Below are positions 18,276 through 26,277 of a stretch of DNA of 48,940 bases, piece after piece. The translations under genes and the position numbers were made by a program. Origin of the DNA: Burkholderiales bacterium (GTDB lineage Bacteria; Pseudomonadota; Gammaproteobacteria; Burkholderiales; Burkholderiaceae_C); contig RXJV01000004.1 in the NCBI GenBank assembly GCA_003963075.1, positions 1 to 48,940 on the forward strand. The letters run 5' to 3'. The notes beneath the pieces are model-generated. The model was not told the DNA's origin. It was given only the letters and a program-made list of their open reading frames with translations, and made no database searches. Numbering within the stretch: the stretch's first letter is position 1; every line of letters starts with the position of its first letter.

Positions 18276-19564
18276 CCGCCCACTGCCCCGCCCTCTTCAT
18301 CAGCGCACCCGCCTCGGGCGCCGGCAAGACCAGCATCACCGCTGCCATCGCCCGCAGCCACGCCCGTGCGGGCCGGCGCGTGCGGGTGTTCAAGACCGGG
18401 CCCGACTTCCTCGACCCCACCTTGCTGGAGCGCGCCAGCGGCGCCCCGGTCTACCAGCTCGACCTCTACATGGGCGGCTTCGACCACTGCCAGGCCCTGC
18501 TGGCCCGCGCCGCGCGCGAGGCCGACCTGATCCTGGTCGAAGGCGTGATGGGCCTGTTCGACGGCGACCCGAGCAGTGCCGACCTGGCCGCCGCCTTCGG
18601 CCTGCCGCTGGTCTGCGTGATCGACGCCTCGGCCATGGCCCAGACCTTTGCCGCCGTCGCCACGGGCCTGGCGCGCTTCCGGCCCGGGCTGCGGCATTGC
18701 GGCGTGATCGCCAACCGCATCGGCAGCGCCGCGCATGGCCGCATGCTCGGCGAGGGCCTGCCCGACGAGCTGCCGCTGATCGCCGCACTGCCCTTCGACC
18801 CGGCGCTCGGCCTGCCCGAACGCCACCTCGGCCTGGTGCAGGCCGCCGAGCAGCCGCGGCTCGATGAACAGCTCGATGCCTGGGCCGACGCCTGGGAGGC
18901 CGGCCTGCGCCCCGGCTTCGCGTTCAAGCCCATCGCCTTTGACGCCGCGCCCGAGCCGCCGCTGGTTCGCGCACTCGCCGGCCGGCGCATCGCCATCGCC
19001 CGCGACGCCGCCTTCGGCTTCATCTACCCGGCCAACCTCGACCTGCTGCGCGCGCTGGGCGCCGAGCTGCGCTTTTTCTCGCCGCTGCACCACCAGCCCC
19101 TGCCCGACTGCGACGCGGCCTGGCTGCCCGGCGGCTACCCCGAGCTGCATGCCGACACGCTGGTGGCCCATCCCACGCTGAAGGCCGAACTGCGCGCCCA
19201 CCTGGCCGCCGGCCGGCCGCTGCTGGCCGAGTGCGGCGGCATGCTGGCGCTGCTCGACACGCTGGAAACCCAGCACGGCCGGATCCATCCGATGGCGGGC
19301 CTGCTGCCGGGTCACGCGCGGGTGCAGCCGAGGCTGGCGGCGCTGGGCCTGCAGGCGCTGGACTGGCCCGAGGGGCCGCTGCGCGGCCACAGCTTTCACT
19401 ACTCGACGCTGCAGACGCCGCTCGCCGCGATCACCACGGCCACCAACCCCAACGGCGGTGCCACGGCCGAGGCGCTCTACCAGCAGGGCTCGCTGCGCGC
19501 GAGCTATGTGCACCACTACTTCCCGTCCAACCCGGACGCTGTCGCCGCATTCTTCAAGGGCTGA
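18272..19564 (+). CDS. cobB: Cobyrinate a,c-diamide synthase
   Basis: ATP- and glutamine-dependent amidation of the a and c side chains of cobyrinate (CbiA in the anaerobic, CobB on hydrogenobyrinate in the aerobic pathway). 430 residues with an N-terminal P-loop (SAPASGAGKTS, 11-21), the KTGPDFLDPT substrate motif near residue 42, and a C-terminal class-I-like glutaminase domain with nucleophile Cys321 in AECGGM. FHYS near the end and HHYFPSNP are typical. Whether it acts on cobyrinate or hydrogenobyrinate cannot be decided here because ring-forming genes are not in the window. Overlaps btuD by 4 bp; cobO follows after 3 bp. Confidence 0.94.
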   Translation: MTAHCPALFISAPASGAGKTSITAAIARSHARAGRRVRVFKTGPDFLDPTLLERASGAPVYQLDLYMGGFDHCQALLARAAREADLILVEGVMGLFDGDPSSADLAAAFGLPLVCVIDASAMAQTFAAVATGLARFRPGLRHCGVIANRIGSAAHGRMLGEGLPDELPLIAALPFDPALGLPERHLGLVQAAEQPRLDEQLDAWADAWEAGLRPGFAFKPIAFDAAPEPPLVRALAGRRIAIARDAAFGFIYPANLDLLRALGAELRFFSPLHHQPLPDCDAAWLPGGYPELHADTLVAHPTLKAELRAHLAAGRPLLAECGGMLALLDTLETQHGRIHPMAGLLPGHARVQPRLAALGLQALDWPEGPLRGHSFHYSTLQTPLAAITTATNPNGGATAEALYQQGSLRASYVHHYFPSNPDAVAAFFKG

Positions 19565-19567
19565 GCC

Positions 19568-20137
19568 ATGGACATTGAAACTCCACCCGTGCACCACGAA
19601 CGCCTCGTGCCGACCGGCGAGCGCAGGGGCCTGGTCATCGTGCACACCGGTGACGGCAAGGGCAAGAGCACCGCAGCCTTCGGCCTCGCACTGCGCGCCC
19701 ATGGCCGCGGCAAGCCGGTGCTGATCTACCAATTCATGAAGGTGCCCAGCGCCCGCTTCGGCGAACACCGCGTGTTCCAGCAGCTGGGCGTGCCCATCAT
19801 CGGCCTGGGCGACGGCTTCTCGTGGAAGAGCAAGGACCTGGAACACAGCGCCGAACTCGCCCGCGAGGGCTGGGCCCGCGCCGCAGCCACCATCCGCAGT
19901 GGCGACCATTTCCTCGTCGTGCTCGACGAGATCATGTACCCGCTGCGCTATGGCTGGGTCGCGCTCGACCAGGTGCTGGCCTGCCTGCGCGAGCGGCCGG
20001 CCCATGTGCACGTCGTGCTGACCGGGCGCGGCGCGCCGGCCGAGCTGATCGAGCTGGCCGATACCGTCACCGAGATGACCCTGGTCAAGCACCACTATCA
20101 GGCCGGCGTGCCGGCCCAACGCGGCATCGAGGACTGA
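19568..20137 (+). CDS. cobO: Cob(I)yrinic acid a,c-diamide adenosyltransferase
   Basis: Corrinoid adenosyltransferase of the CobA/CobO/BtuR family; it transfers the 5'-deoxyadenosyl group from ATP to Co(I) corrinoids, for both synthesis and salvage. 189 residues. The modified P-loop HTGDGKGKST (26-35) is diagnostic, followed by GRGKPVLIYQFMK and LVVLDEIMYPLRYGW (Walker-B-like). The C-terminus YQAGVPAQRGIED is typical (family ends around 'G..A..GIE'). It sits 3 bp after cobB and 3 bp before the DUF1636 gene. Confidence 0.96.
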   Translation: MDIETPPVHHERLVPTGERRGLVIVHTGDGKGKSTAAFGLALRAHGRGKPVLIYQFMKVPSARFGEHRVFQQLGVPIIGLGDGFSWKSKDLEHSAELAREGWARAAATIRSGDHFLVVLDEIMYPLRYGWVALDQVLACLRERPAHVHVVLTGRGAPAELIELADTVTEMTLVKHHYQAGVPAQRGIED

Positions 20138-20140
20138 GCC

Positions 20141-20476
20141 ATGAGCGCCCTCTACGTTTGCACCACCTGCGCCGATGGCCGGGGCCAGGACCTGCTGGAG
20201 GCGGTCGAGAACGAGGCCCTCGCGCGCGACTGGGTGCTCGACATCCGCGGCCAGGCCTGCCTCGCGGCCTGCAGCCAGCGCTGCACAGCCGCGCTGCAGG
20301 GCCCCGGCAAGCACAGCTATGTGTTCGGCCAGCTGGCGCCCGACGCGGCATGCGCGGCCGCGCTGCTGGACGTGGCGGCCCAGCATGCCGAGCCCGGTGA
20401 CGGCAGCCTGGCCTGGGACCGCCGGCCCGAGCGGCTCAAAAGCGGCCTGGTCGCGCGGCTGCCGCCACTGCGCTGA
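20141..20476 (+). CDS. DUF1636 putative metal-binding protein in B12 operon
   Basis: Small cytoplasmic protein of 111 residues. Cysteines are at positions 7, 10, 40, 44 and 48: YVCTTC at the N-terminus, then QACLAACSQRC. The first pair plus two of the later ones resembles the [2Fe-2S] site of thioredoxin-like ferredoxins, which is how DUF1636 is described. Members recur beside cobalamin genes, but no biochemical role is established that I can state. Placed between cobO and cobD, tightly packed (3 bp after cobO, 10 bp before cobD), a redox or metal-handling role in corrinoid reduction or cobalt supply is a reasonable inference, no more. Confidence 0.85.
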   Translation: MSALYVCTTCADGRGQDLLEAVENEALARDWVLDIRGQACLAACSQRCTAALQGPGKHSYVFGQLAPDAACAAALLDVAAQHAEPGDGSLAWDRRPERLKSGLVARLPPLR

Positions 20477-20486
20477 CACCCTGGCG

Positions 20487-21410
20487 ATGGCGACCGCCCT
20501 GCTGCTGCCGCTTGCCATCGGCGTGGCGCTGCTGGTGGACCGCCTCGGCGAGCCGCCGGCCTGGGCGCATCCGGTGGTCGGCATGGGCCGCTACCTGGGC
20601 CTGTTCCGGCTCACTCGGCTGGCGCCGGCGGCCGGCTTCATTGCCGGCGCGCTGGCCTGGCTGGTCGGTGCTGCGGCGGTCGTGGGCGCGGCGATGGCGG
20701 TCGAGATCGGGCTGTGGACCGCGCTGCAACCCTGGGCCTCGCCGGGGCGGCTGGCCGCGGCGGCGCTGCTGCTGGGGCTGCTGCTCAAGCCCCTGCTCGC
20801 CTGGCGCATGCTGGCCGACGAGGTGATGGCGGTGGATACCGCGCTGGCCAGCAGCCTGGACGCGGGCCGGGCGCGGTTGGCGCGCCTGGTCAGCCGCGAC
20901 ACGGCGGCGCTGACCGAGACCGAGGTGCGCGAGGCCGCCATCGAGACCCTGGCCGAGAACCTGAACGACTCGGTGATCGCGCCGCTGTTCTGGTTTGCGA
21001 TTGCCGGCCTGCCCGGCGCGGCCCTTTACCGCTTTGCCAACACCGCCGATGCGATGTGGGGCTACCGGGACGAACGCGAGTGGTGCGGCAAATGGGCCGC
21101 CCGGGCGGATGACCTGCTGTCGTGGCTGCCGGCCCGCCTCAGCGCGCTGCTGCTGTGGCCGCCGGCCCTCGGCGCCCTGAGGCGCGAGGCCGGCCGCACG
21201 CCGTCGCCCAACAGCGGCTGGCCGATGGCGGCCATGGCCCTGAGGCTGGACGTGCGCCTGGGCAAGCCGGGTGTCTACCTGCTGCACGCCACCGGCCAGG
21301 CTGCAATGGCCGCCACGTTGCAGGCGGCACGCCGGGCGGCGCGGCACGCCGTCATCGCGGCGGCGGCGCTGATCGCCGCGCTCGCCTGGGCGCTGAGGAT
21401 GCCGCCATGA
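20487..21410 (+). CDS. cobD: Adenosylcobinamide-phosphate synthase (CobD/CbiB)
   Basis: Integral membrane enzyme joining (R)-1-amino-2-propanol (phosphate) to adenosylcobyric acid. 307 residues with several hydrophobic segments (e.g. 49-70, 88-103, 165-185, 285-300). Family motifs: DRLGEPPAWAHPVVGMGRYL at the N-terminus, ETLAENLNDSVIAPLFW, NTADAMWGYRDE and LSWLPARLSALLL. The ATG at 20487 is 10 bp after the DUF1636 stop and starts immediately before the conserved N-terminal helix. Its stop overlaps the cobC start (ATGA), fitting a joint action: CobC makes the aminopropanol phosphate that CobD uses. Confidence 0.95.
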   Translation: MATALLLPLAIGVALLVDRLGEPPAWAHPVVGMGRYLGLFRLTRLAPAAGFIAGALAWLVGAAAVVGAAMAVEIGLWTALQPWASPGRLAAAALLLGLLLKPLLAWRMLADEVMAVDTALASSLDAGRARLARLVSRDTAALTETEVREAAIETLAENLNDSVIAPLFWFAIAGLPGAALYRFANTADAMWGYRDEREWCGKWAARADDLLSWLPARLSALLLWPPALGALRREAGRTPSPNSGWPMAAMALRLDVRLGKPGVYLLHATGQAAMAATLQAARRAARHAVIAAAALIAALAWALRMPP

Positions 21411-22396
21411 ATCGCCTGCATGCCGAGCACGGCGGCCCCGACGGCGGCCCGCCGATCACGCACGACTTCTCCACCAACGCCAGCCCCCTGGGCCCGCCAC
21501 CGGCGCTGCTGAGCGCCGTCCAGCAGGCCGACCGCCGCGCCTACCCGGACCCGCACTACGCCGCGCTGCGCCAGCGCCTGGGCCAGGCCCACGGCGTGCC
21601 GGCCGATCGGGTGCTGCCCACCGCCGGCGGCGCGGAGGGCATCCGCCGGCTGACCGGGGCCGCGCAGCGGGCCGGCCGGGTCGAGGTGTGGGTGCCTCAG
21701 CCGGGCTTTGGCGACTACGCCGATGCGGCAAGGGCGCTCGGTCTGGCGGCACGGCCCTATGCCGAAGCGGCCGAGATCCGCCCCGCCGCACCGGCCCTGG
21801 TCTGGATCTGCGAGCCTTGCAACCCGACCGGCGACAGCGTGCAGGCTTGGCCGGACCTGGCCGGCCACTTCGTGGCCGTGGACCGTGCCTACGAGCCGCT
21901 GCGGCTGCAGGGCGACACCCCCGCCCTGCCGGCCGGCGCCTGGCAGCTCATCTGCCCCAACAAGGCCCTGGGCCTGACCGGGGTGCGGGCGGGCTATCTG
22001 ATCGCACCCGGCGACGGCGCCGTGGCCGAGCACGCGTGGGCGCTGGCACCGAGCTGGGTGCTGTCCGCCGAAGGCGTGGCGCTGCTGATGCATTGGCCGG
22101 ACGACGCGACCACCGCGTGGCTGGCCGAGGCCCGCAGCCAGCTGCGCGACTGGACGGCCCACCAGCGCGCGCTGCTGGCCGGCCTGGGCTGGATGCAGCG
22201 ACCGAGCTGCACCCACTTCTGGCTGGCCCGCCCGCCGCGGCCCGACACGGCGGCGCGGCTGCGCGAGCGCGGCATCCGCGTGCGCGACGCCGAGTCCTTC
22301 GGCCTGCCCGGCTGGGTGCGCGTGTCGGCCCAGCCACCGGCCGCCCAGCAGGCGCTGCAGCAGGCCCTGCTCGAGATCGAAAGCGAGGACGCATGA
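21407..22396 (+). CDS. cobC: PLP-dependent threonine-phosphate decarboxylase
   Basis: Aminotransferase-fold enzyme expected to decarboxylate L-threonine phosphate to aminopropanol phosphate, the linker of the nucleotide loop. 329 residues. N-terminal HDFSTNASPLGPPP matches the 'DfS.N.NPlG' family motif; YPDPHYAALR, CEPCNPTG and the PLP lysine Lys186 in PNKALGLTGVRAGY are all present, and RVSAQPP near the end carries the substrate arginine. Named cobC in the aerobic pathway and cobD in Salmonella. Overlaps its neighbours on both sides by 4 bp. Confidence 0.93.
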   Translation: MNRLHAEHGGPDGGPPITHDFSTNASPLGPPPALLSAVQQADRRAYPDPHYAALRQRLGQAHGVPADRVLPTAGGAEGIRRLTGAAQRAGRVEVWVPQPGFGDYADAARALGLAARPYAEAAEIRPAAPALVWICEPCNPTGDSVQAWPDLAGHFVAVDRAYEPLRLQGDTPALPAGAWQLICPNKALGLTGVRAGYLIAPGDGAVAEHAWALAPSWVLSAEGVALLMHWPDDATTAWLAEARSQLRDWTAHQRALLAGLGWMQRPSCTHFWLARPPRPDTAARLRERGIRVRDAESFGLPGWVRVSAQPPAAQQALQQALLEIESEDA

Positions 22397-23844
22397 ACCG
22401 CCCCGCGCGAGGCAAGGCCGTGATGGTGCTGGGCACCACCAGCGGCGCGGGCAAGAGCTGGCTGGCCACCGCGCTGTGCCGCTGGTATGCCCGCCAAGGG
22501 CTGAAGGTGGCGCCGTTCAAGGCGCAGAACATGAGCAACAACGCCCGCGTCGTGCAGGGCCTGAATGGCGCCGCCGGCGAGATCGGCTCGGCCCAGTACT
22601 TCCAGGCCCTGGCCGCGCGGCGGGTGCCCGAGGTGCGGATGAACCCGGTGCTGCTCAAGCCCGAGGCCGACACACGCAGCCAGGTGGTGGTACTGGGCGA
22701 GGTGGACGAGGCCTTGTCGCGCCTGCCCTGGCGCGAACGCAGCGCCCGGCTCTGGCCCCGGGCCGAGGCCGCGCTGCACGAACTGATGGCCGAGAACGAG
22801 GTGGTCGTCATCGAAGGCGCCGGCTCGCCGGCCGAGATCAATCTCGCGGCCAGCGACTACGTGAACCTCGGCACCGCGCGCGCCTCGGGCGCGGCCTGCC
22901 TGCTCGTCACCGACATCGACCGCGGCGGCGCCTTCGCCCACCTCTACGGCACCCACCAGCTGATGCCGGCCGATGTGCGCGCCCAGCTGCGCGGCTTTGT
23001 GCTGAACCGCTTCCGCGGCGATGCGGCCCTGCTGTCGCCCGGGCCCGAACAGCTGCAGGCACTGACCGGCGTGCCCACGGTGGCCACCCTGCCGATGTGG
23101 CGCGGCCACGGTCTGCCCGAGGAGGATGGCGTATTCGATGACGCATCCACCGGTGAAGGGCTACGCCTTGCCGTCATCGCCTACCCGCACATCTCCAACC
23201 TCGACGAGTTCCAGCCGCTGCGCCAACTGCCCGGCGTGCGGCTGAGCTGGGCCCGCGAGCCGCGTGACCTGGCGGGGGCCGACTGGGTCATCCTGCCGGG
23301 CAGCAAGTCCACGGCGGCAGACCTGGCCTGGCTGCGCGAGCAGCGGCTGGATGTGGCCATCACCAGCCACCCAGGGCCCGTGCTGGGGATCTGCGGTGGG
23401 CTGCAGATGCTGGGTGAGGCGCTGGTTGACACCCAGGGCGTCGACGGCAACGCGCCCGGCCTGGGCCTGCTGCCGCTGGTGACGGCGTTCGCGCCCGACA
23501 AGCTGCTGCAGACCACGACGCTGCGGTTCGACGGGCTCGACGGCCCCTGGGCGGCGTTGAACGGCGTGCGGACGCATGGCTACGAGATCCGCCACGGTCG
23601 CACCGCGCCACACCCGTCGTTCGAGCCGCCGCGCGTGGCATTGCGCAACGGCGCGGGCCAGGCCATCGGCTGGCAGGCGGGCCGGGTGCTGGGCGTCTAT
23701 GCCCACGGCCTGTTCGAGCAGGCTGCGGTGCTGCAAGCCCTGTTCGGCGCGACCACGCCGCCCCTGGACGCCGTGTTCGACGGACTGGCCGATTTCATTG
23801 ACATGCATTTCAAGCCGGGCACGATCGCTGGCCTGATCGACTGA
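22393..23844 (+). CDS. cobQ: Cobyric acid synthase
   Basis: Glutamine-dependent amidation of side chains b, d, e and g of adenosylcobyrinate a,c-diamide. 483 residues, normal length. The P-loop is GTTSGAGKSW (14-23), followed by KVAPFKAQNMSNNARV, the DRGGAFAHLYGT motif, and a C-terminal glutaminase domain with Cys334 in GICGGLQML and His438 in VYAHGLFE. The ATG at 22393 overlaps the cobC stop. Last biosynthetic gene of the operon; a nuclease gene follows after 10 bp. Confidence 0.97.
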   Translation: MNRPARGKAVMVLGTTSGAGKSWLATALCRWYARQGLKVAPFKAQNMSNNARVVQGLNGAAGEIGSAQYFQALAARRVPEVRMNPVLLKPEADTRSQVVVLGEVDEALSRLPWRERSARLWPRAEAALHELMAENEVVVIEGAGSPAEINLAASDYVNLGTARASGAACLLVTDIDRGGAFAHLYGTHQLMPADVRAQLRGFVLNRFRGDAALLSPGPEQLQALTGVPTVATLPMWRGHGLPEEDGVFDDASTGEGLRLAVIAYPHISNLDEFQPLRQLPGVRLSWAREPRDLAGADWVILPGSKSTAADLAWLREQRLDVAITSHPGPVLGICGGLQMLGEALVDTQGVDGNAPGLGLLPLVTAFAPDKLLQTTTLRFDGLDGPWAALNGVRTHGYEIRHGRTAPHPSFEPPRVALRNGAGQAIGWQAGRVLGVYAHGLFEQAAVLQALFGATTPPLDAVFDGLADFIDMHFKPGTIAGLID

Positions 23845-23854
23845 AGGAGCGCCC

Positions 23855-24925
23855 ATGCGCCGCCCGCTGACCGCCGCCCTGCTGGCCTTGCCGCTGTTCG
23901 CCCATGCCTGGGGCCCCGATGGTCACCAGACGGTTGCGACGATCGCTGCCGGCCTGCTGCAGGGCACGCCGGCCGAGGCACGCATCCAGGCCCTGCTGGG
24001 CGACATCCCGCTGCCGCTGGCCGCCGTCTGGGCCGACTGCGCCAAGGGCATCTCGCCGAGCCAGAACTACGCCTACACCTCCGCCGGCCGCTACCCCGAA
24101 TGCGCGCCGCTGGAGACGCCCGCGCGCATCGCCGAGATGGCCGACTACGTACGCCGCAACGACAGGCAATGCACGCTGGACGGCGAGGAGACCTGCCACA
24201 AGCAGACGCACTATGCCGACGTGGCCCTGCAGCGCAGCCGCTACCTGCTGGGCTTCGCCGGTACGCGGCCCGATGACGTGGTGGGATCGCTGCGCCAGGC
24301 CATCCTGGTGTTGCAGGGCAAGCCGGCGCCGGGCCAGCCCCAGGTCAAGAGCCCGCGCGAGGCGCTGCTGCTGCTCGCCCATTGGGTGGGTGACCTGCAC
24401 CAGCCACTGCATGTCGGTGCCGTCTACCTTGACGCGCAGGGCCAGCGCGTGGACCCGGACAAGCAGGGCTTGGACCCCGCCACCCAGACGGTCGGCGGCA
24501 ACAGCATCCTGGTGACCAGCGGCAGGGCCAGCGCCCCCGCCGCGCCGCGGGTGGCCGAACCGCCCTCAGGGCCGCAAAGCCCGGCCGCCGCGGGTTTCGG
24601 CCCGCCCAAGCTGCACTCGGTGTGGGACGCCGTGCCCGACAGGTTCAAGCCCGACCGCGTCAACGCGGCCTGGCTGGCCGAGGCGCGCAAGCTGCGACCC
24701 AACACCGGCGACCCGGTTGACTGGCCCGTCCGCTGGGCCACCCAGTCCCTCGACGCAGCGCGGCTGGCCTACGACGGGCTGGTGTTCTCGCCCAAACAGG
24801 GCTCACACTGGACCGTGACCCTGCCCGCCGACTACAACGCCAAGGCGGATGCGATCAAGCGGCAGCAGCTGACCGCGGCGGGCGCGCGGTTGGCGTGGGT
24901 GTTGAAGGCGGTGTTTCCGAACTGA
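23855..24925 (+). CDS. Secreted S1/P1-type zinc nuclease
   Basis: Predicted periplasmic or secreted zinc-dependent nuclease/3'-nucleotidase, 356 residues. The Sec signal (MRRPLTAALLALPLFAHA) ends just before Trp19, the mature N-terminal tryptophan that binds zinc in this family; His24 follows (WGPDGH). Other ligand motifs are CHKQTHYADV and LLAHWVGDLHQPLHVG, with GGNSI and KLHSVWD downstream. An insertion rich in Ser/Ala/Pro (about residues 218-245) is family-atypical. The gene starts 10 bp after cobQ behind an AAGGAG ribosome-binding site, so it may be co-transcribed with the B12 genes, although its function suggests nucleic-acid scavenging. It converges on the DUF1501 gene with a 17-bp gap and no obvious terminator. 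Confidence 0.9.
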   Translation: MRRPLTAALLALPLFAHAWGPDGHQTVATIAAGLLQGTPAEARIQALLGDIPLPLAAVWADCAKGISPSQNYAYTSAGRYPECAPLETPARIAEMADYVRRNDRQCTLDGEETCHKQTHYADVALQRSRYLLGFAGTRPDDVVGSLRQAILVLQGKPAPGQPQVKSPREALLLLAHWVGDLHQPLHVGAVYLDAQGQRVDPDKQGLDPATQTVGGNSILVTSGRASAPAAPRVAEPPSGPQSPAAAGFGPPKLHSVWDAVPDRFKPDRVNAAWLAEARKLRPNTGDPVDWPVRWATQSLDAARLAYDGLVFSPKQGSHWTVTLPADYNAKADAIKRQQLTAAGARLAWVLKAVFPN

Positions 24926-24942
24926 CGGCGCCAGAACAGAAC

Positions 24943-26277
24943 CTAAGCCCAGCCCGCCAGCCGATCAAACCCGCTCGCATGCGGCCACACCGCCGCCAGC
25001 GTCGTCGCGTCTGCGCCGAACCATCGCGCCAGCTCGGCGCCCAGCTGATCGGTGGCGGTGCTTGGCAGCCACACGCCATCACCGACATCGTCCGGCCCGC
25101 CCAGAGCCAGCTCCGGCATGCGGCCGAGCAGCTTGCCGCCATTGATGCCGCGTGCCGCGCCGCCGACGACGAGATGGTGGTTGCCCCAGGCGTGGTCGGT
25201 GCCGCTGCCATTGCTGGCGAAGGTGCGGCCGAAATCGCTGGCGGTGAACAGGGTCACGCTGTCGGCCAGGCCGAGGGCGCCCATCGCGGTGTTGAAGGCG
25301 GTGACCGCGGCGTCGATCTCGGCGAAGTTCTCCGCCTGGCGCTGCAACTGGTCGTCGCCATGGGTGTCAAAGCCGCCGATGGACGTGAAGAAGCATTGGC
25401 GCGACAAGCCCAGCACGCCGCGCGCGGCGATGAGCTTGGCGGCCATGCCGAGCTGACGGCCCAGGTCGGTGTTGGGGAAGACGGTGCTGACGCTGCTGCT
25501 GGCGAGCGCACTGGACAGCACCCGCTGGGCCTCCAGGCTGCGGCCCATCAGGTTGAGCCAGGTCTGCTCGAAGGGATGGGCCCGCGTCTCGGCCAGCGTC
25601 GCGGCGACCGCGGCCGAGAGCGGATCACTGCCGGCCTTGGCATTGGGGTCGTAGAAGTCGAAACCGAAGCGGCCCGCGGATGACACGCGATAGGGCGTCA
25701 GGCTCTTGTCGCCTGCCTCCCAGATGTTGCCGCCGGACAGGCTGATGGCCGCATAGCCGCGGTTGGCCTGGCCCTCGGCCACGGCGCGCTCCAGCAGCCG
25801 GCCGCCCCAGCCGTTGCGGGCCGGGCCCTCGGGCACGCCGCTCTGCCAGGCGCCCTGCTGGTCGCTGTGGGAGAACAGATTGCTCGGCAGCGGCACGCTG
25901 TTGGCGTTGTACTGGGCCAGCGTGGTGGGCTGCAGCAGCGGCCCGACATTGGCCACCACGCTGGCCTGCCCGCGGTTGATCAGCCCGCTCAGCCCGGTGA
26001 ACGCCGGGTGCAGGGCCAGGCCGCTGGCGTTGGACAGGCTCAGCGGCAGCAGCGTGGCCTTGTCGAGCGCGAGTTTGGGCCGGGCACGCTGGTAGCTCGC
26101 ATAGCGGGCATCGTTGGGCACCAGCAGGTTGTTGCCGTCGTTGCCGCCGAACAGGAAGACACAGACCAGGGCCCGATAGCCGCCGGCCGCCGGAGCGGTC
26201 TGCGCAAGCGCACGCATCTGCGCCCAGGGGTTGAGCGCGGCGGCGGCGCCGAGTTGGAGCAGGTGGCGGCGCTTCAT
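24943..26277 (-). CDS. DUF1501 domain protein
   Basis: Exported protein of the DUF1501 family, sulfatase/alkaline-phosphatase-like fold by family description; 444 residues. The N-terminus MKRRHLLQLGAAAALNPWA has twin arginines before a hydrophobic stretch, suggesting Tat export. Typical segments include LVCVFLFGGNDGNNLLVPND near residue 38, GGFDTHGDDQLQRQ, TLFTASDFGRT and GTDHAWGNHHLVVGG, which carry the probable metal-binding Asp/His residues. It is translated downstream of the DUF1800 gene with a 4-bp overlap; the two families are nearly always found together, implying a joint but unknown function. Confidence 0.92.
   Translation of the reverse strand: MKRRHLLQLGAAAALNPWAQMRALAQTAPAAGGYRALVCVFLFGGNDGNNLLVPNDARYASYQRARPKLALDKATLLPLSLSNASGLALHPAFTGLSGLINRGQASVVANVGPLLQPTTLAQYNANSVPLPSNLFSHSDQQGAWQSGVPEGPARNGWGGRLLERAVAEGQANRGYAAISLSGGNIWEAGDKSLTPYRVSSAGRFGFDFYDPNAKAGSDPLSAAVAATLAETRAHPFEQTWLNLMGRSLEAQRVLSSALASSSVSTVFPNTDLGRQLGMAAKLIAARGVLGLSRQCFFTSIGGFDTHGDDQLQRQAENFAEIDAAVTAFNTAMGALGLADSVTLFTASDFGRTFASNGSGTDHAWGNHHLVVGGAARGINGGKLLGRMPELALGGPDDVGDGVWLPSTATDQLGAELARWFGADATTLAAVWPHASGFDRLAGWA

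Noticed and set aside
18035..20584. Long minus-strand frame across btuD, cobB and cobO
   Set aside because: Covers three well-supported genes on the other strand and shows no family similarity.
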